Assembly (NCBI GenBank): GCA_039177555.1
Contig: JBCDFV010000015.1
Location: forward strand, 24,664-88,663
Direction of reading: 5' to 3'
DNA from: JANQGH01 sp039177555
Lineage (GTDB): Bacteria; Pseudomonadota; Alphaproteobacteria; DSM-16000; Inquilinaceae
DNA: 64,000 nucleotides
Numbering within the stretch: the stretch's first letter is position 1; the number at the start of each line of letters is the position of its first letter. Below the pieces are notes generated by a model, which saw only the letters and a program-made list of their open reading frames with translations, was not told the origin of the DNA and did no database searches. A program made the position numbers and the translations under genes. Below, piece by piece: positions 19,983-29,490 of this stretch.

Positions 19983-21005
19983 ATGCCCAACACCCGCGTC
20001 GTCATCAGAGAGTTTGGGGGGCCCGACGTGCTGGACGTGGTCACCGACGATCGGCTGCCGGAGCCACAGGGTTCGCAAGTGCGCGTCAAGGTGCTGACCA
20101 CAAGCGCGGCCTTCACCGACGTGATGATCCGCAAGGGCCTCTATCCGGACGTGAAGGCACGGCCGCCCTTTGCGCTGGGTTACGATCTGGTCGGAATTGT
20201 CGACAAGCCCGGCCCCGACGCCAAGCGCTATCGCCCCGGCCAGCGGGTCGCAGACCTGACCACGATCGGTGCCTATGCGGAGTATGTCTGCCTGCCCGAG
20301 GCGGAGTTGGTGCCGGTGCCTGAAGATGTCGATCCGGTTGAGGCCGTCAGCGTCATCCTATCGTTCGTCACGCCCTATCAGATGCTCCACCGGGTCGCCA
20401 AAGTGACGGAAGGCCAGCGCATTCTGGTTCACGGCGCCGGCGGGGCGGTCGGCACCGCCATGCTTCAGCTTGCCCGCCTGGCGCATGTCGAGGCCTTCGG
20501 CACGGATACCATCACCAAGCATGACGTGATCAGCGAACTTGGCGGCGTCGCCATCGACAGCGATCCGGAGAATTTGGAGGCCCGCTTGAAGGCGGCGACC
20601 GGCGGCGGCGTCGACGTCGTTTTCGATGCGCTGGGCGGCGAGAGCCTGAACCGCTCGCTCCACATCCTGAAGCCGGGCGGCATGCTGGTCGCCTATGGTT
20701 TTCAGAATATGGTGATGGGCAAAGGCGGCAGCATCCCGCTTGACTTCATCAAGCTGAAGCTCTGGGACCTGCTGCCCAACGGCCACGCGACCTCGTTTTA
20801 CGCCATCGGCTCCATGCGTCGGCATCACCCGGAATGGTTCAAGGAAGACTTGGCCCGGATGTTCACGCTGTTGTCGCAAGGGAAGATCAAGCCCTTGATC
20901 GCCAGAACGATGCCCCTCGCCGAGGCGCGTCGGGCGCATGAACTGATCGAGGCGGGCGAGGCCAAGGGCAAGATCGTGCTGCTGGTCGGCGACCAGACGC
21001 GGTAA
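19983..21005 (+). CDS. Medium-chain dehydrogenase/reductase, quinone-oxidoreductase-like
   Basis: 340 residues. MDR superfamily without the structural zinc lobe. The catalytic domain starts VVIREFGGPDVLDVV, and the nucleotide-binding motif is HGAGGAVGTAMLQLA around residue 145. The C-terminal MPLAEARRAHELIEAGEAKGKIVLLV is the usual NADPH:quinone oxidoreductase/VAT1-like ending. It is probably an NADPH-dependent reductase of quinones or enones. The ATG at 19983 is used; an ATG at 19971 is also in frame, and longer extensions are unlikely. It converges on the prpB-like gene with a 24-base gap. Confidence 0.87.
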   Translation: MPNTRVVIREFGGPDVLDVVTDDRLPEPQGSQVRVKVLTTSAAFTDVMIRKGLYPDVKARPPFALGYDLVGIVDKPGPDAKRYRPGQRVADLTTIGAYAEYVCLPEAELVPVPEDVDPVEAVSVILSFVTPYQMLHRVAKVTEGQRILVHGAGGAVGTAMLQLARLAHVEAFGTDTITKHDVISELGGVAIDSDPENLEARLKAATGGGVDVVFDALGGESLNRSLHILKPGGMLVAYGFQNMVMGKGGSIPLDFIKLKLWDLLPNGHATSFYAIGSMRRHHPEWFKEDLARMFTLLSQGKIKPLIARTMPLAEARRAHELIEAGEAKGKIVLLVGDQTR

Positions 21006-21029
21006 CGGCCACGGCTGCGGGCTGGCCGT

Positions 21030-21923
21030 CTAGAGCTTGAAGTTGTAAATCGCCTGGTCGAAGCGGTTGTAGTCTTCGTAGCGGATCAGATCATAGAGTT
21101 CCTGGCGGGTCTGCATCCTGTCGGTAATGTCCCGCTGCGTGCCGGTCTCAGCGATATGGTCCAGCGCGTCGAGCGTGGCCTTCATTGCGATCCGCAGCGT
21201 CGTGACCGGATAGATGACCAGTTTGGCACCGAGATCCCGCAGTTCCTGCGCGCTAAGCAGTTTGGATTTGCCGAACTCCGTCATGTTCGCCAGCAAGGGG
21301 CCGGGAATGTCCGCCGACGCCCGGCGCCATTCGGCCTCGTCAGCCAACGCCTCGGCAAAGACCATGTCGGCACCGGCCTCCAGATAGGCCCCTGCACGTT
21401 CGATCATGGGGTCCAGCCCCTCCACCGCGCGCGCGTCGGTTCGGGCGATCAGCAGCAGGTTATCGTCACGCCGTGCATCCACCGCGCCCTTGATCCGCTG
21501 GATCATGTCGGCGATCGGGACGACGGCCTTGCCGTCAAGATGGCCGCACCGTTTCGGGTTCACCTGATCCTCAAGATGCAGGCCGGCGAGCCCACGTTCC
21601 TCCATCATGCGCACGGTTCGCGCCACGCTCATCGGCTCGCCGAAGCCGGTATCGCAGTCGACGATCGTCGGCAGGTCGGTGACCCGCGCGATCTGTTCGG
21701 CCCGGTTCGCCACCTCGGTCAGCGTCGTCAGGCCGATATCCGGCAGGCCCAGATCGGCGGACAAGACCGCGCCCGAGACGTAGACCGCTTCGAAACCGGC
21801 GCGCTCGATCCCCATGGCGACCAGGGGGGAAAAGGCTCCGGGCGCGCGCACGATCGTATCGCCGCGAAGGTGGTCGCGAAGGCGCTGACGCTTGTCGCCG
21901 GCACTTAGCTGAGAAAACAGCAT
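21030..21923 (-). CDS. prpB: Methylisocitrate lyase-like (isocitrate lyase/PEP mutase family)
   Basis: 297 residues. PrpB cleaves 2-methylisocitrate to pyruvate and succinate. The signature KRCGHLDGK (124-132) carries the catalytic Cys126, and VDCDTGFGE (88-96) supplies metal-binding Asp residues. Length is right for PrpB rather than isocitrate lyase. Related lyases act on dimethylmalate or other 2-hydroxy acids, so the substrate is inferred from context. It is the last gene of a minus-strand run AcnD, PrpF, RraA-like, TctC, TctB, TctA, PrpB. The start MLFSQLSAGD was chosen by family length. Confidence 0.86.
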   Translation of the reverse strand: MLFSQLSAGDKRQRLRDHLRGDTIVRAPGAFSPLVAMGIERAGFEAVYVSGAVLSADLGLPDIGLTTLTEVANRAEQIARVTDLPTIVDCDTGFGEPMSVARTVRMMEERGLAGLHLEDQVNPKRCGHLDGKAVVPIADMIQRIKGAVDARRDDNLLLIARTDARAVEGLDPMIERAGAYLEAGADMVFAEALADEAEWRRASADIPGPLLANMTEFGKSKLLSAQELRDLGAKLVIYPVTTLRIAMKATLDALDHIAETGTQRDITDRMQTRQELYDLIRYEDYNRFDQAIYNFKL

Positions 21924-22005
21924 TCCATTCGTCCCAATTTTGGAAACAGTCCACCGTTGCGGCTGGCGCCCGGCCAGCCGCAACAAAAACCAATTGGTGG
22001 CGACG

Positions 22006-23526
22006 TTAGTCGGAGTCGGCCACGCCCTCCGCCCTCAGCCGGGCACGCCGCGCGCGATAGCTGGGCAAGAAGATCAACAGCGCCGCGATGGCCAGCAGGC
22101 CAAGCGTCATCGGCCGCTCAACGATGAAGCCGATGCCGTCATAGAGCTGCATCGAGCGGGCGAAGTTGTTCTCCAGCATCGGCCCGAGGATGAAGCCGAT
22201 CAGCAGCGGCGCCAGCGGATAGTCCGCCAGCCGCAGGATCGTCGCGATGACGCCAAGCCCGGTCAGGATCAACAGCTCGGTCGCGTTGTTCTGCCCGATA
22301 TAGGCGCCCATCATCGTGAAGAAGATAATGAACGGGATCAGGTAGTTGCGCGGCACGGCCAGGATCTTGGCGATGTACGGGATCAGCGGCAGGTTCAAGA
22401 TCAGCAGAACCACGTTGCCGATATACATCGAGATGATCACGGCCCAGAAGATCTGCGGCTCGTCGACCATCAACCGCGGTCCGGGCGAGACGTTGAGCGC
22501 GATCAAAGCGCCTAGCAGGATCGCCGTGGTGCCTGAGCCCGGAATGCCCAGCGTCAGCAACGGCACGAACGAGCCGGTACCGGCGGCATTGTTGGCCGCC
22601 TCCGGCGCCGCGAGGCCCTTGACCGAACCCTTGCCGAACTTCTCCTGATCCTCCTTCTTGGCCAGGTTGCGCTCCACCGCATAGCCCAGGAACGAGGCGA
22701 TCGTTGCGCCCGCACCGGGCAGAACGCCGATCAGGAAGCCTTGGATCGACTGGCGGCCGATCACCGGGGTGATCTCCTTTGCCTCCTGCCGGGTGATGCG
22801 CAGATTGGTGATCTTGCCGGACCCGCCATCGCCCGTGTTCGAGCGGTTTGGGTCCATGACCAGATAGAGCGCTTCCGGCAGGGCGAACATGGCCATGGCC
22901 AGCGTGATGAAGCCGATGCCGGATTGCAGATCCATGATGCCCATGGTGAAGCGCGGCGCGTTGAACAGGGCCCCCTCGCCGACCGTCGCGATGACGAGGC
23001 CGAGAATGGTCATCATCACGGCCTTGGCGACGTTGCCGGTGCCGGCAAAGGCCGCAATGGCCGATAGGCCGAGCACCATGAGCGCGAAGTACTCCGCGGA
23101 ATGGAAGATCAGCGCCACCGAGGCCAAGGCTGGCGCGAAAATCATCAGCAGGATGGCGCCGACCGTGCCGCCGGTGAACGAGGCGATCGCGGCGATCGTC
23201 AAGGCCTTACCGGCCTTGCCCTGGCGCGCCAGCGGATAGCCGTCGAAACTGGTGGCCACGGTCGAGGCGATGCCGGGCGCGTTGATCAGGATCGACGATG
23301 TCGAGCCGCCGAAGATGGCGCCGTAATAGACACCGGCCAGCAGGATCAAGGCCGATGACGGATCGCCGATGGTAATCGCGACCGGGATCATGATGGCGAT
23401 GATCGACATCGGACCCAGGCCGGGCAGCATACCGATGAACGTGCCGATCAGACAGCCGCCGACGACCATCATGATGTTGGTGAGCGAAAAGGCGGAAGAA
23501 ACGCCGATATAGAGGCCTTCAAGCAT
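22006..23526 (-). CDS. tctA: Tripartite tricarboxylate transporter permease TctA
   Basis: 506 residues, large membrane subunit of a TTT system, about 12 hydrophobic segments. Family hallmarks are the N-terminal GTFIGMLPGLGPMSIIA with the following FGGSTSSILINAPG loop, and the mirrored GVLPGAGATIASFL and GIPGSGTTAILLGA segments. It imports a carboxylate delivered by TctC using an ion gradient. It follows tctB by 12 bases. Confidence 0.94.
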   Translation of the reverse strand: MLEGLYIGVSSAFSLTNIMMVVGGCLIGTFIGMLPGLGPMSIIAIMIPVAITIGDPSSALILLAGVYYGAIFGGSTSSILINAPGIASTVATSFDGYPLARQGKAGKALTIAAIASFTGGTVGAILLMIFAPALASVALIFHSAEYFALMVLGLSAIAAFAGTGNVAKAVMMTILGLVIATVGEGALFNAPRFTMGIMDLQSGIGFITLAMAMFALPEALYLVMDPNRSNTGDGGSGKITNLRITRQEAKEITPVIGRQSIQGFLIGVLPGAGATIASFLGYAVERNLAKKEDQEKFGKGSVKGLAAPEAANNAAGTGSFVPLLTLGIPGSGTTAILLGALIALNVSPGPRLMVDEPQIFWAVIISMYIGNVVLLILNLPLIPYIAKILAVPRNYLIPFIIFFTMMGAYIGQNNATELLILTGLGVIATILRLADYPLAPLLIGFILGPMLENNFARSMQLYDGIGFIVERPMTLGLLAIAALLIFLPSYRARRARLRAEGVADSD

Positions 23527-23538
23527 GGTTTCTTCCCC

Positions 23539-24021
23539 TCACAAAAAGGTCGGTAGCGGTCGCAGGAAGATGCCGAGCACCTGTTCGACCAGATACCAGA
23601 CGATCCCCGCCGCGACGGCGGCGACAATCATCGTTATGACCAGACGCCGCTCGCCAAGCACGTAGGAGCTGAGCGTCAGGAACAGGAAGGTCGAGATCAA
23701 GAAGCCCAGCGGGCGGAGCAACAACGCATAGGCGACCATGAACCCCAGCAGCAGGGCTGCCTGTCCGACCCTGTAATCGTGCAGGCGACGATAGTTGATC
23801 TCGCGGGTCTCCGCGTCGAGCTTGGACTTTTCGAGATTGAAGATGACCGCCAAAGAGACGAGCGCGCCGGCGATCGAAAGGACTTTGGGAAAGCTTGACG
23901 GCCAGATCGGATTGCGCTGCAAGATCGGCGGCAACGACGCGTCCATGGTGAACCAGGCCGCATAGCCATAGGCCAGGAAGACCAGCAAGATAACCAGGGC
24001 GATCCAGCGGTCGAGTGCCAT
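23539..24021 (-). CDS. tctB: Tripartite tricarboxylate transporter small subunit TctB
   Basis: 160 residues with four predicted membrane helices. The pattern of a long hydrophilic loop after helix 2 and a closing hairpin near the C-terminus fits TctB, the least conserved TTT subunit. It lies between tctC and tctA as in canonical tctCBA operons. Start ATG at 24021. Confidence 0.88.
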   Translation of the reverse strand: MALDRWIALVILLVFLAYGYAAWFTMDASLPPILQRNPIWPSSFPKVLSIAGALVSLAVIFNLEKSKLDAETREINYRRLHDYRVGQAALLLGFMVAYALLLRPLGFLISTFLFLTLSSYVLGERRLVITMIVAAVAAGIVWYLVEQVLGIFLRPLPTFL

Positions 24022-24086
24022 CGTGCCCTCCCTGTTTTTGTTATGGTCCGCCCGGCCTTGCGACCGGGCGGAAGGTTGTTAGTGGA

Positions 24087-25079
24087 TCATAGGAAGCCGA
24101 GCGTTCTCATCAGGTCGCCGATTTCCTGCTCCTGGTTTTCCAGGAACGTCTGGAAGTCCTCGCCGGAGTTGTGGATGTTCACCCAGCCATTGCGCTGGCG
24201 CACATCCTCCCACTCCTCCGTGTCGTACATCTGGGCAAGTGCCTCCTGATAGGCCGCCAGCGTATCCTCCGGCAGACCTGGGGGTCCGAAGAAACCGCGC
24301 CAGTTCACGAACGTGGTGTCGAGCCCCTGTTCGACCATGGTCGGCGCATCGTCAAACCCTTCGACCCGTTCGTCGGCGGTTATGCCGATGATCCGAACCT
24401 CGCCGGCCCGTGCCAGTTCCACGGCCTCGCTGAAGCCGGTGGAAAGCACGTCGATCTCGCCCGACAAGAGCCCGGCAAGCGCTTCACCGCCAGCGTCATA
24501 GGGAACGTAGCTGACCTCCAGCGGATCGATGCCGCCTGCCTGCATGACCATGGCCGCGACCAAATGGTCCATGCCGCCGGGTACCGAACCGCCACCGACC
24601 GAGACCGCCGACGAATCGGCTTCGAAGGCCGAAATCAGATCCGACATGCCTTCGATGTCGCTGTCGTCCGCGACAACCAGCGCCGCATAATCGCCGATCG
24701 TGCCGGCGACCAAGGTCAGATCACGGAAGTTTTGCGGGAATATGCCGGTCAGCGACCGGATGATGATGGGCGTGGAACTCACCATCAACGTGCCGTGATT
24801 GCTCTCGGCGTTTTCGATGATGTAGCCGAGCGCCCGGCCGCCGCCGCCACCGGACATGTTCTCGTAGCTGGCCGTGCCGACGAGACCCGATTCGGTCAGC
24901 GCCTCGCCGGTGCCGCGCGCGGTACCGTCCCAGCCGCCGCCGGCGCCGCCGGGGATCAGGAAGTGGATGCTGTCGACCACGGGTTCGCTTTGGGCGAAGG
25001 CCGACGCGGCCATGCCGAACGACGTGGCTACGGCCAGCGCGGCGACCGCGGTGGTGCGCATGAGGGGGATGTTGATCAT
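24087..25079 (-). CDS. tctC: Tripartite tricarboxylate transporter substrate-binding protein TctC
   Basis: 330 residues, periplasmic receptor with a signal peptide (LMRTTAVAALAVATSFGMAASAFAQ). The mature start is FLIPGGAGGGWDGTARGTGEAL, the typical Bug/TctC opening, which contacts the carboxylate groups of the ligand. Other motifs fit, such as GGGSVPGGMDHL and GEIDVLSTGFSEAVEL. The gene heads tctCBA. The ATG at 25079 is favoured over 25091. The ligand is likely a C6-C7 tricarboxylate, judged by the neighbouring enzymes. Confidence 0.92.
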   Translation of the reverse strand: MINIPLMRTTAVAALAVATSFGMAASAFAQSEPVVDSIHFLIPGGAGGGWDGTARGTGEALTESGLVGTASYENMSGGGGGRALGYIIENAESNHGTLMVSSTPIIIRSLTGIFPQNFRDLTLVAGTIGDYAALVVADDSDIEGMSDLISAFEADSSAVSVGGGSVPGGMDHLVAAMVMQAGGIDPLEVSYVPYDAGGEALAGLLSGEIDVLSTGFSEAVELARAGEVRIIGITADERVEGFDDAPTMVEQGLDTTFVNWRGFFGPPGLPEDTLAAYQEALAQMYDTEEWEDVRQRNGWVNIHNSGEDFQTFLENQEQEIGDLMRTLGFL

Positions 25080-25186
25080 GGTTTCCTCCAATTGATCTGT
25101 TCAACGGGTTGGTTTTGATTGTTCGAAGTCGACATACGCCGCCCGTCTCGGCGCAACTTCATGGCTTGGGGATCCTTGCTATCTCC

Positions 25187-25696
25187 TTACTGGGTTCCTG
25201 TCGAGAACAGTGGCGCATCGCTGACGATAATGCCATCGGCATCGCAGTAAACGCACTGTCCAGGCTCAAACAGCACGCGCCCGAACGCGACCGGCACATC
25301 GATCGCGCCGATGCCCGTCTTGCCGCTGCGCACGGGCGTCACGCCCAGGGCCTTGATGCCGATGTCGATCTGAGCCAGCCGCGCGGCGTCCCGAACGGCG
25401 CCATGGATGACGATGCCGGCCCAGCCGTTGCGCTGAAGAATGTCGCCGTTGATGTCGCCCAACAGGGCGCTGTGAAGCGAGCCGCCGCCATCGACCACGC
25501 AGACGGCCCCCTCGCCCGGCTCGCGAAACAATTGCTGGACCAGCTTGGTATCTTCCATGGTGACCGCCGTGCGGATGCGACCCGCGAACATGGTGCGGCC
25601 ACCGAAATCGAGGAATGGCGACACAACGGGGCGCGCCTTGCCGGGGTTGGCATCACTGAGATCGGTCGTCGGGGCCGGCTGCAGGGCGTGTTTCAT
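25187..25696 (-). CDS. RraA-like / class II pyruvate-aldolase-fold protein
   Basis: 169 residues. The RraA fold is shared by the RNase E regulator RraA and by 4-carboxy-4-hydroxy-2-oxoadipate (CHA/HMG) aldolases. VVDGGGSLHSALLGD and HGAVRDAARL are visible; the Arg-Asp of the latter is the catalytic pair in the aldolases. The start ATG overlaps the PrpF-like gene's stop (ATGA at 25693-25696), so the two are translationally coupled. In a tricarboxylate cluster an aldolase or 2-oxoacid decarboxylase role is more plausible than RNase control. The length and lack of extra domains leave both options open. Confidence 0.78.
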   Translation of the reverse strand: MKHALQPAPTTDLSDANPGKARPVVSPFLDFGGRTMFAGRIRTAVTMEDTKLVQQLFREPGEGAVCVVDGGGSLHSALLGDINGDILQRNGWAGIVIHGAVRDAARLAQIDIGIKALGVTPVRSGKTGIGAIDVPVAFGRVLFEPGQCVYCDADGIIVSDAPLFSTGTQ

Positions 25697-26841
25697 GCTG
25701 CCGCCTCGAACGCTTCCGCCGGCACAAGGATGGACCCTTCCATAAGCCGACGCTGGGTGCGGTAGGTGGTCGCGGACACCGCCTCGAACCCGTCCTCCGT
25801 CGCGCGGACTTGGGCTTCGACAGGCAGAAGGCCGGACGGATTGCCGATCAGCGTGGCTTGGCCCTCGGCGGCCAGTTCGTGCGCAATCGTGCCGGGAATG
25901 CGCATTGCGGTCGCCAGACACATGGCCCCCGTCAGCGTCACGGCCCGGTGCACGTTGCCCATGGAGACAATGCGAACGGCGATTTGATAGCTGTCCGCCT
26001 TATAGGTTCGACCGTCGAGCGCGGTGAAGCCACCCGGCGGCCCGAGCATGGCGATTTTCGGATTGGAGAGAATGGCGGTTTCCGGCCATTCCGACATCCC
26101 CATGGCGACCGAGGCAGCGCGCCGGATCTTGTCCAGCATCGCCATCAGGTTCCGATCCGCGTCCAGGTCGGCCGGCGCCTCCAGCGCGGTCCGGCCCAGG
26201 TCGGTGGCGCGGACGAAGGCGACCGGGTTGGAGGCATCGACCATCGAAGCCTCGATCTGACCGACGCCGTCCACGTTCAGGACATCCCGGACATTGCCCG
26301 TCGGCAACAGCGACCCGGTCGCCGCGCCGCCCAAATTGAAATAGTCGAGACGGATCTTCGCCCCCTTGGTCGACACGCCCGGGATCTCGAACGTGCCTTC
26401 CTCAACGCTTTTTCCGTCCTTGACCGGAAAGGTCGCCGTGAACAGGGCGTCCGTATTGGTGTTGTAGACCCGGACCGCTGCGGTATCGCCCGTGGCCTTC
26501 ACCATGCCCTCGTCGACCGCAAACGGGCCGACCGACGCGGACATGTTGCCGCACATCGATCCGTAGTCCGCCACCGCCTGATCGATCGCCACCTGAACGA
26601 ACGTGTAGTCGATGTCGGCATCGTCGCGCGCCGAGGGTTCGACGATCACGGCCTTCGACAGGGACGAGATGCCCCCACCCATGCCGTCAAGCTGGCGCCC
26701 GTAGGGGTCGGGGGAGCCCATAATCTGACAAAAGATGCGGTTACGCAGCTCGATATCGGGCGGCAGGTTGGACCCTTTGAACAGCACCGCCTTCGAGGTG
26801 CCGCCGCGCGCAAAGACCGCCGGGATGCGCATCGCCGTCAT
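25693..26841 (-). CDS. prpF: PrpF-like isomerase (2-methylaconitate/4-oxalomesaconate type)
   Basis: 382 residues. PrpF shares the diaminopimelate-epimerase fold and isomerises 2-methylaconitate; homologues (LigU, GalD) are 4-oxalomesaconate isomerases. MRIPAVFARGGTSKAVLFKG near the N-terminus and CGNMSASVGPFAVDEG are family signatures. The first methionine overlaps the aconitase stop (TGATG at 26839-26843), so translation is coupled; an ATG at 26832 is an alternative start. PrpF beside AcnD is the standard arrangement in AcnD-type methylcitrate clusters. Confidence 0.87.
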   Translation of the reverse strand: MTAMRIPAVFARGGTSKAVLFKGSNLPPDIELRNRIFCQIMGSPDPYGRQLDGMGGGISSLSKAVIVEPSARDDADIDYTFVQVAIDQAVADYGSMCGNMSASVGPFAVDEGMVKATGDTAAVRVYNTNTDALFTATFPVKDGKSVEEGTFEIPGVSTKGAKIRLDYFNLGGAATGSLLPTGNVRDVLNVDGVGQIEASMVDASNPVAFVRATDLGRTALEAPADLDADRNLMAMLDKIRRAASVAMGMSEWPETAILSNPKIAMLGPPGGFTALDGRTYKADSYQIAVRIVSMGNVHRAVTLTGAMCLATAMRIPGTIAHELAAEGQATLIGNPSGLLPVEAQVRATEDGFEAVSATTYRTQRRLMEGSILVPAEAFEAAA

Positions 26842-29450
26842 CACGCGGCCGCCGCGACGAAACCGCGAAACGCGCGCGGCAGCAGGCCGCCATGGCGGAA
26901 CGTCTCGCGCTCGGCGTCGTTGTAGAGGCGCAGGTCCAGCGGAACGGTTTCCACGGCACCGTTCGATCGATGGATCGTCAGGGATGCGGTCGTCAGATCG
27001 TCGGAGAGCCCGATATCGAAGGTCTCGGTGCCATCCAGGCCCAAGGTGTGCCGGTTCGTTCCGTCGACGAAGCACAGCGGCGCGATGCCCATATTCACCA
27101 GGTTCGACCGGTGAATGCGTTCAAAGCTCTCGGTGATGACCGCCCGGACACCAGCGAGCCAAGGCGCCTTGGCGGCGGTGTCGCGCGACGAGCCGCAGCC
27201 GTATTCCTTGCCGCCGATGACGACCAGCTTCTGGCCGCGCGTCACATACGTGTCGATCGCCTCGAACATTGAAACGATCTTGCCTTCGGGTTCGAGACGC
27301 GTCCAGGGGCCTTCATGGTCCGGCGTCATCTCGTTCCGCAAGCGGACATTGGCGAATGTCGACCGAATCACGATGTCCGAACAGCCGCGCCTGGTGCCGA
27401 ACGAGTTGAAATCGACCGGATCGACGCCCTGCGCGCGCAGAAACTTGGCGGCGTCGCTGTCCGGAACGATCGCACCGGAAGGCGAGATATGATCGGTCGT
27501 GATGCTGTCCCCCAGAATGGCCAACGGCCGCAACCCCGTCAGCGGCCCAACGGGCACGACACGCGATGAGATGGATTTCACGAAGGGCGGGAAACTGACA
27601 TAGGTCGATGGCACCCAATCATACTCGCCGGCCTCCGCCTTCAACGCATTCCAATCCTCGTTGACGGTGCCGATCCGGCCGTAGGTCGACAAAAAGCGGT
27701 CGGGTGTCAGATGGGCGTCGATGATGGCGTCCACCTCCGCTTCATCGGGCCATAGATCGGCGAGGGTCACCGGGTCGCCGGACCGGTCATGGCCCAGCGG
27801 CTCGGTCGTGATGTCCTTCAGGATCGTGCCCGCAAGCGCATAGGCGACCACGAGTGGTGGCGCCGTCAGCACGTTGCGCGACGCCAGCGGGTGGATCCGG
27901 CCGGCGAAGTTGCGGTTGCCGGACAGCACGGCGACGCCTTTGACGTCATGGTCATTGATCGCCGCCTCATGCTCCGGCGCCAGCGGGCCGGACATGCCGT
28001 TGCAGGTCGAGCAGGCAAAGGCCGTGACGTGGAAGCCCAGCCGGTCCAACGAGGCTTGCAGTCCGCTTTCGGACAGGTATCGCGCCACGACGCGCGAGCC
28101 TGGGGCCAGCGAGGTCTTCACATGGGGCTTGACCTGAAGCCCGCGTGCCACGGCGTTCCGGGCCAGCAGGCCGGCGAGCACCATGTTTCGGGGATTGGCC
28201 GTGTTGGTGCAGCTGGTGATCGAAGCGACCACGACATCGCCGTCGCCGATCTCATGATCCGTGTCGCTGACCGGCACGCGGCGGCGAGTTTCGTGCTCCC
28301 CCTCGTGCGCGAGGGTTCGCGCTGCGTCGGCCAGATCGATGCGCTGTTCCGGACGGCCGGGGCCGGCGACCGAGCGTCCAACCTTGTTCAGATCAAGCGG
28401 CACGACTTGGTCGTAATCGATGGACGGATCGGTCGCTTCAACCCAAAGGCCCTGGGCGCGATTGTAGGCCTCGACCAAGCGCACATGCTCCACCGCGCGG
28501 CCCGTTTCGCGCAGGTAGCGCACGGTGTTGGCGTCGGACGGACAGAAGACGCAGGTCGCGCCATATTCCGGGGCCATGTTCGCGATCGTGCCCCGGTCGG
28601 CGACGGACAGCCGGCCGTAGCCGGGGCCGAACAGCTCGACAAAACAATCGACCACGCCGACCGCGCGGAGTTTCTCAGCCAATGTCAAAGCGATATCCGT
28701 GGCCGTCGCCTCATGCGAAAGGCTGCCCGAGACCTCGACACCCACGACGCGCGGTACATTGACCGCCGTCGCCTCGCCAAACATGATCGCCTCGGCCTCA
28801 AGACCGCCGATGCCCCAGCCCAAGACGCCCAGCCCGTTGATCATGGGCGTGTGGCTGTCGGTGCCCAGATTGGTGTCCGGCGCCAGCAGCCCGGAACCCG
28901 GCGCCGTCTCACTGACCACCCTGCCCAGATACTCCAGATTGATCTGATGCATGATGCCGCCGCCGGGGGGGAAGACGCGCAGGTTTGGGAAGCGGGCCTC
29001 GCAAGCCTTGATGAAGGCGAACCGCTCGCGGTTGAGCTCGAACTCGCGGCGCTGGTTGTTCGACAGCGCCTCATCGTCCGCCCAGTGGTTGATCGTCATC
29101 GAATGGTCGATGATCAGGTCCACGGGCAGCGCCATGTCGATGCGCGCAGGGTCGCCCCCCTGATCGGCAACCGCCGAGCGCATGGCCATGACGTCGACCA
29201 AGAGCGCCAGCCCCAGCATGTCTTGAAGCAGCAACCGGGACGGACGAAACGGCACCGCGCCGCCCTGCCGGTCAGCAACATGCAAGACGGCGTCACCCTG
29301 GGGGTCCTGCCGCAGCACGTTTTCTGCCAACACCCGCAACGCATAGGGCAACCGGCGCACCGACTTGCCGAGACGGTGTGCATAGTCGACGGCCCGGAAG
29401 GGCGTGCCCTCGATTTCAGCTGTCTGGGTAATTGGATGGCTGAGCGGCAT
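26841..29450 (-). CDS. acnD: Aconitase-family hydratase, probably Fe/S 2-methylcitrate dehydratase AcnD
   Basis: 869 residues, a single-chain aconitase with N-terminal Fe/S domains and a C-terminal swivel domain. The cluster ligands are Cys414 (SITSCTNT) and Cys480/Cys483 (ACSTCNG), with the same 66- and 3-residue spacing as E. coli AcnA. The swivel has GKEYGCGSSRD. AcnD dehydrates 2-methylcitrate to a methylaconitate that PrpF isomerises. The AcnD call rests mainly on adjacency to prpF and prpB; AcnA itself is very similar and cannot be excluded. It is the first gene of the minus-strand cluster, divergent from an IclR regulator. Confidence 0.86.
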   Translation of the reverse strand: MPLSHPITQTAEIEGTPFRAVDYAHRLGKSVRRLPYALRVLAENVLRQDPQGDAVLHVADRQGGAVPFRPSRLLLQDMLGLALLVDVMAMRSAVADQGGDPARIDMALPVDLIIDHSMTINHWADDEALSNNQRREFELNRERFAFIKACEARFPNLRVFPPGGGIMHQINLEYLGRVVSETAPGSGLLAPDTNLGTDSHTPMINGLGVLGWGIGGLEAEAIMFGEATAVNVPRVVGVEVSGSLSHEATATDIALTLAEKLRAVGVVDCFVELFGPGYGRLSVADRGTIANMAPEYGATCVFCPSDANTVRYLRETGRAVEHVRLVEAYNRAQGLWVEATDPSIDYDQVVPLDLNKVGRSVAGPGRPEQRIDLADAARTLAHEGEHETRRRVPVSDTDHEIGDGDVVVASITSCTNTANPRNMVLAGLLARNAVARGLQVKPHVKTSLAPGSRVVARYLSESGLQASLDRLGFHVTAFACSTCNGMSGPLAPEHEAAINDHDVKGVAVLSGNRNFAGRIHPLASRNVLTAPPLVVAYALAGTILKDITTEPLGHDRSGDPVTLADLWPDEAEVDAIIDAHLTPDRFLSTYGRIGTVNEDWNALKAEAGEYDWVPSTYVSFPPFVKSISSRVVPVGPLTGLRPLAILGDSITTDHISPSGAIVPDSDAAKFLRAQGVDPVDFNSFGTRRGCSDIVIRSTFANVRLRNEMTPDHEGPWTRLEPEGKIVSMFEAIDTYVTRGQKLVVIGGKEYGCGSSRDTAAKAPWLAGVRAVITESFERIHRSNLVNMGIAPLCFVDGTNRHTLGLDGTETFDIGLSDDLTTASLTIHRSNGAVETVPLDLRLYNDAERETFRHGGLLPRAFRGFVAAAA

Positions 29451-29490
29451 AACCGGAAGCTAGACAAGGCGCGCCGCGTTTGGCAATAAA

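Noticed and set aside
27789..29489. 566-residue plus-strand ORF opposite acnD
   Set aside because: Antisense to an intact aconitase with all cluster cysteines; no family features and no ribosome site.
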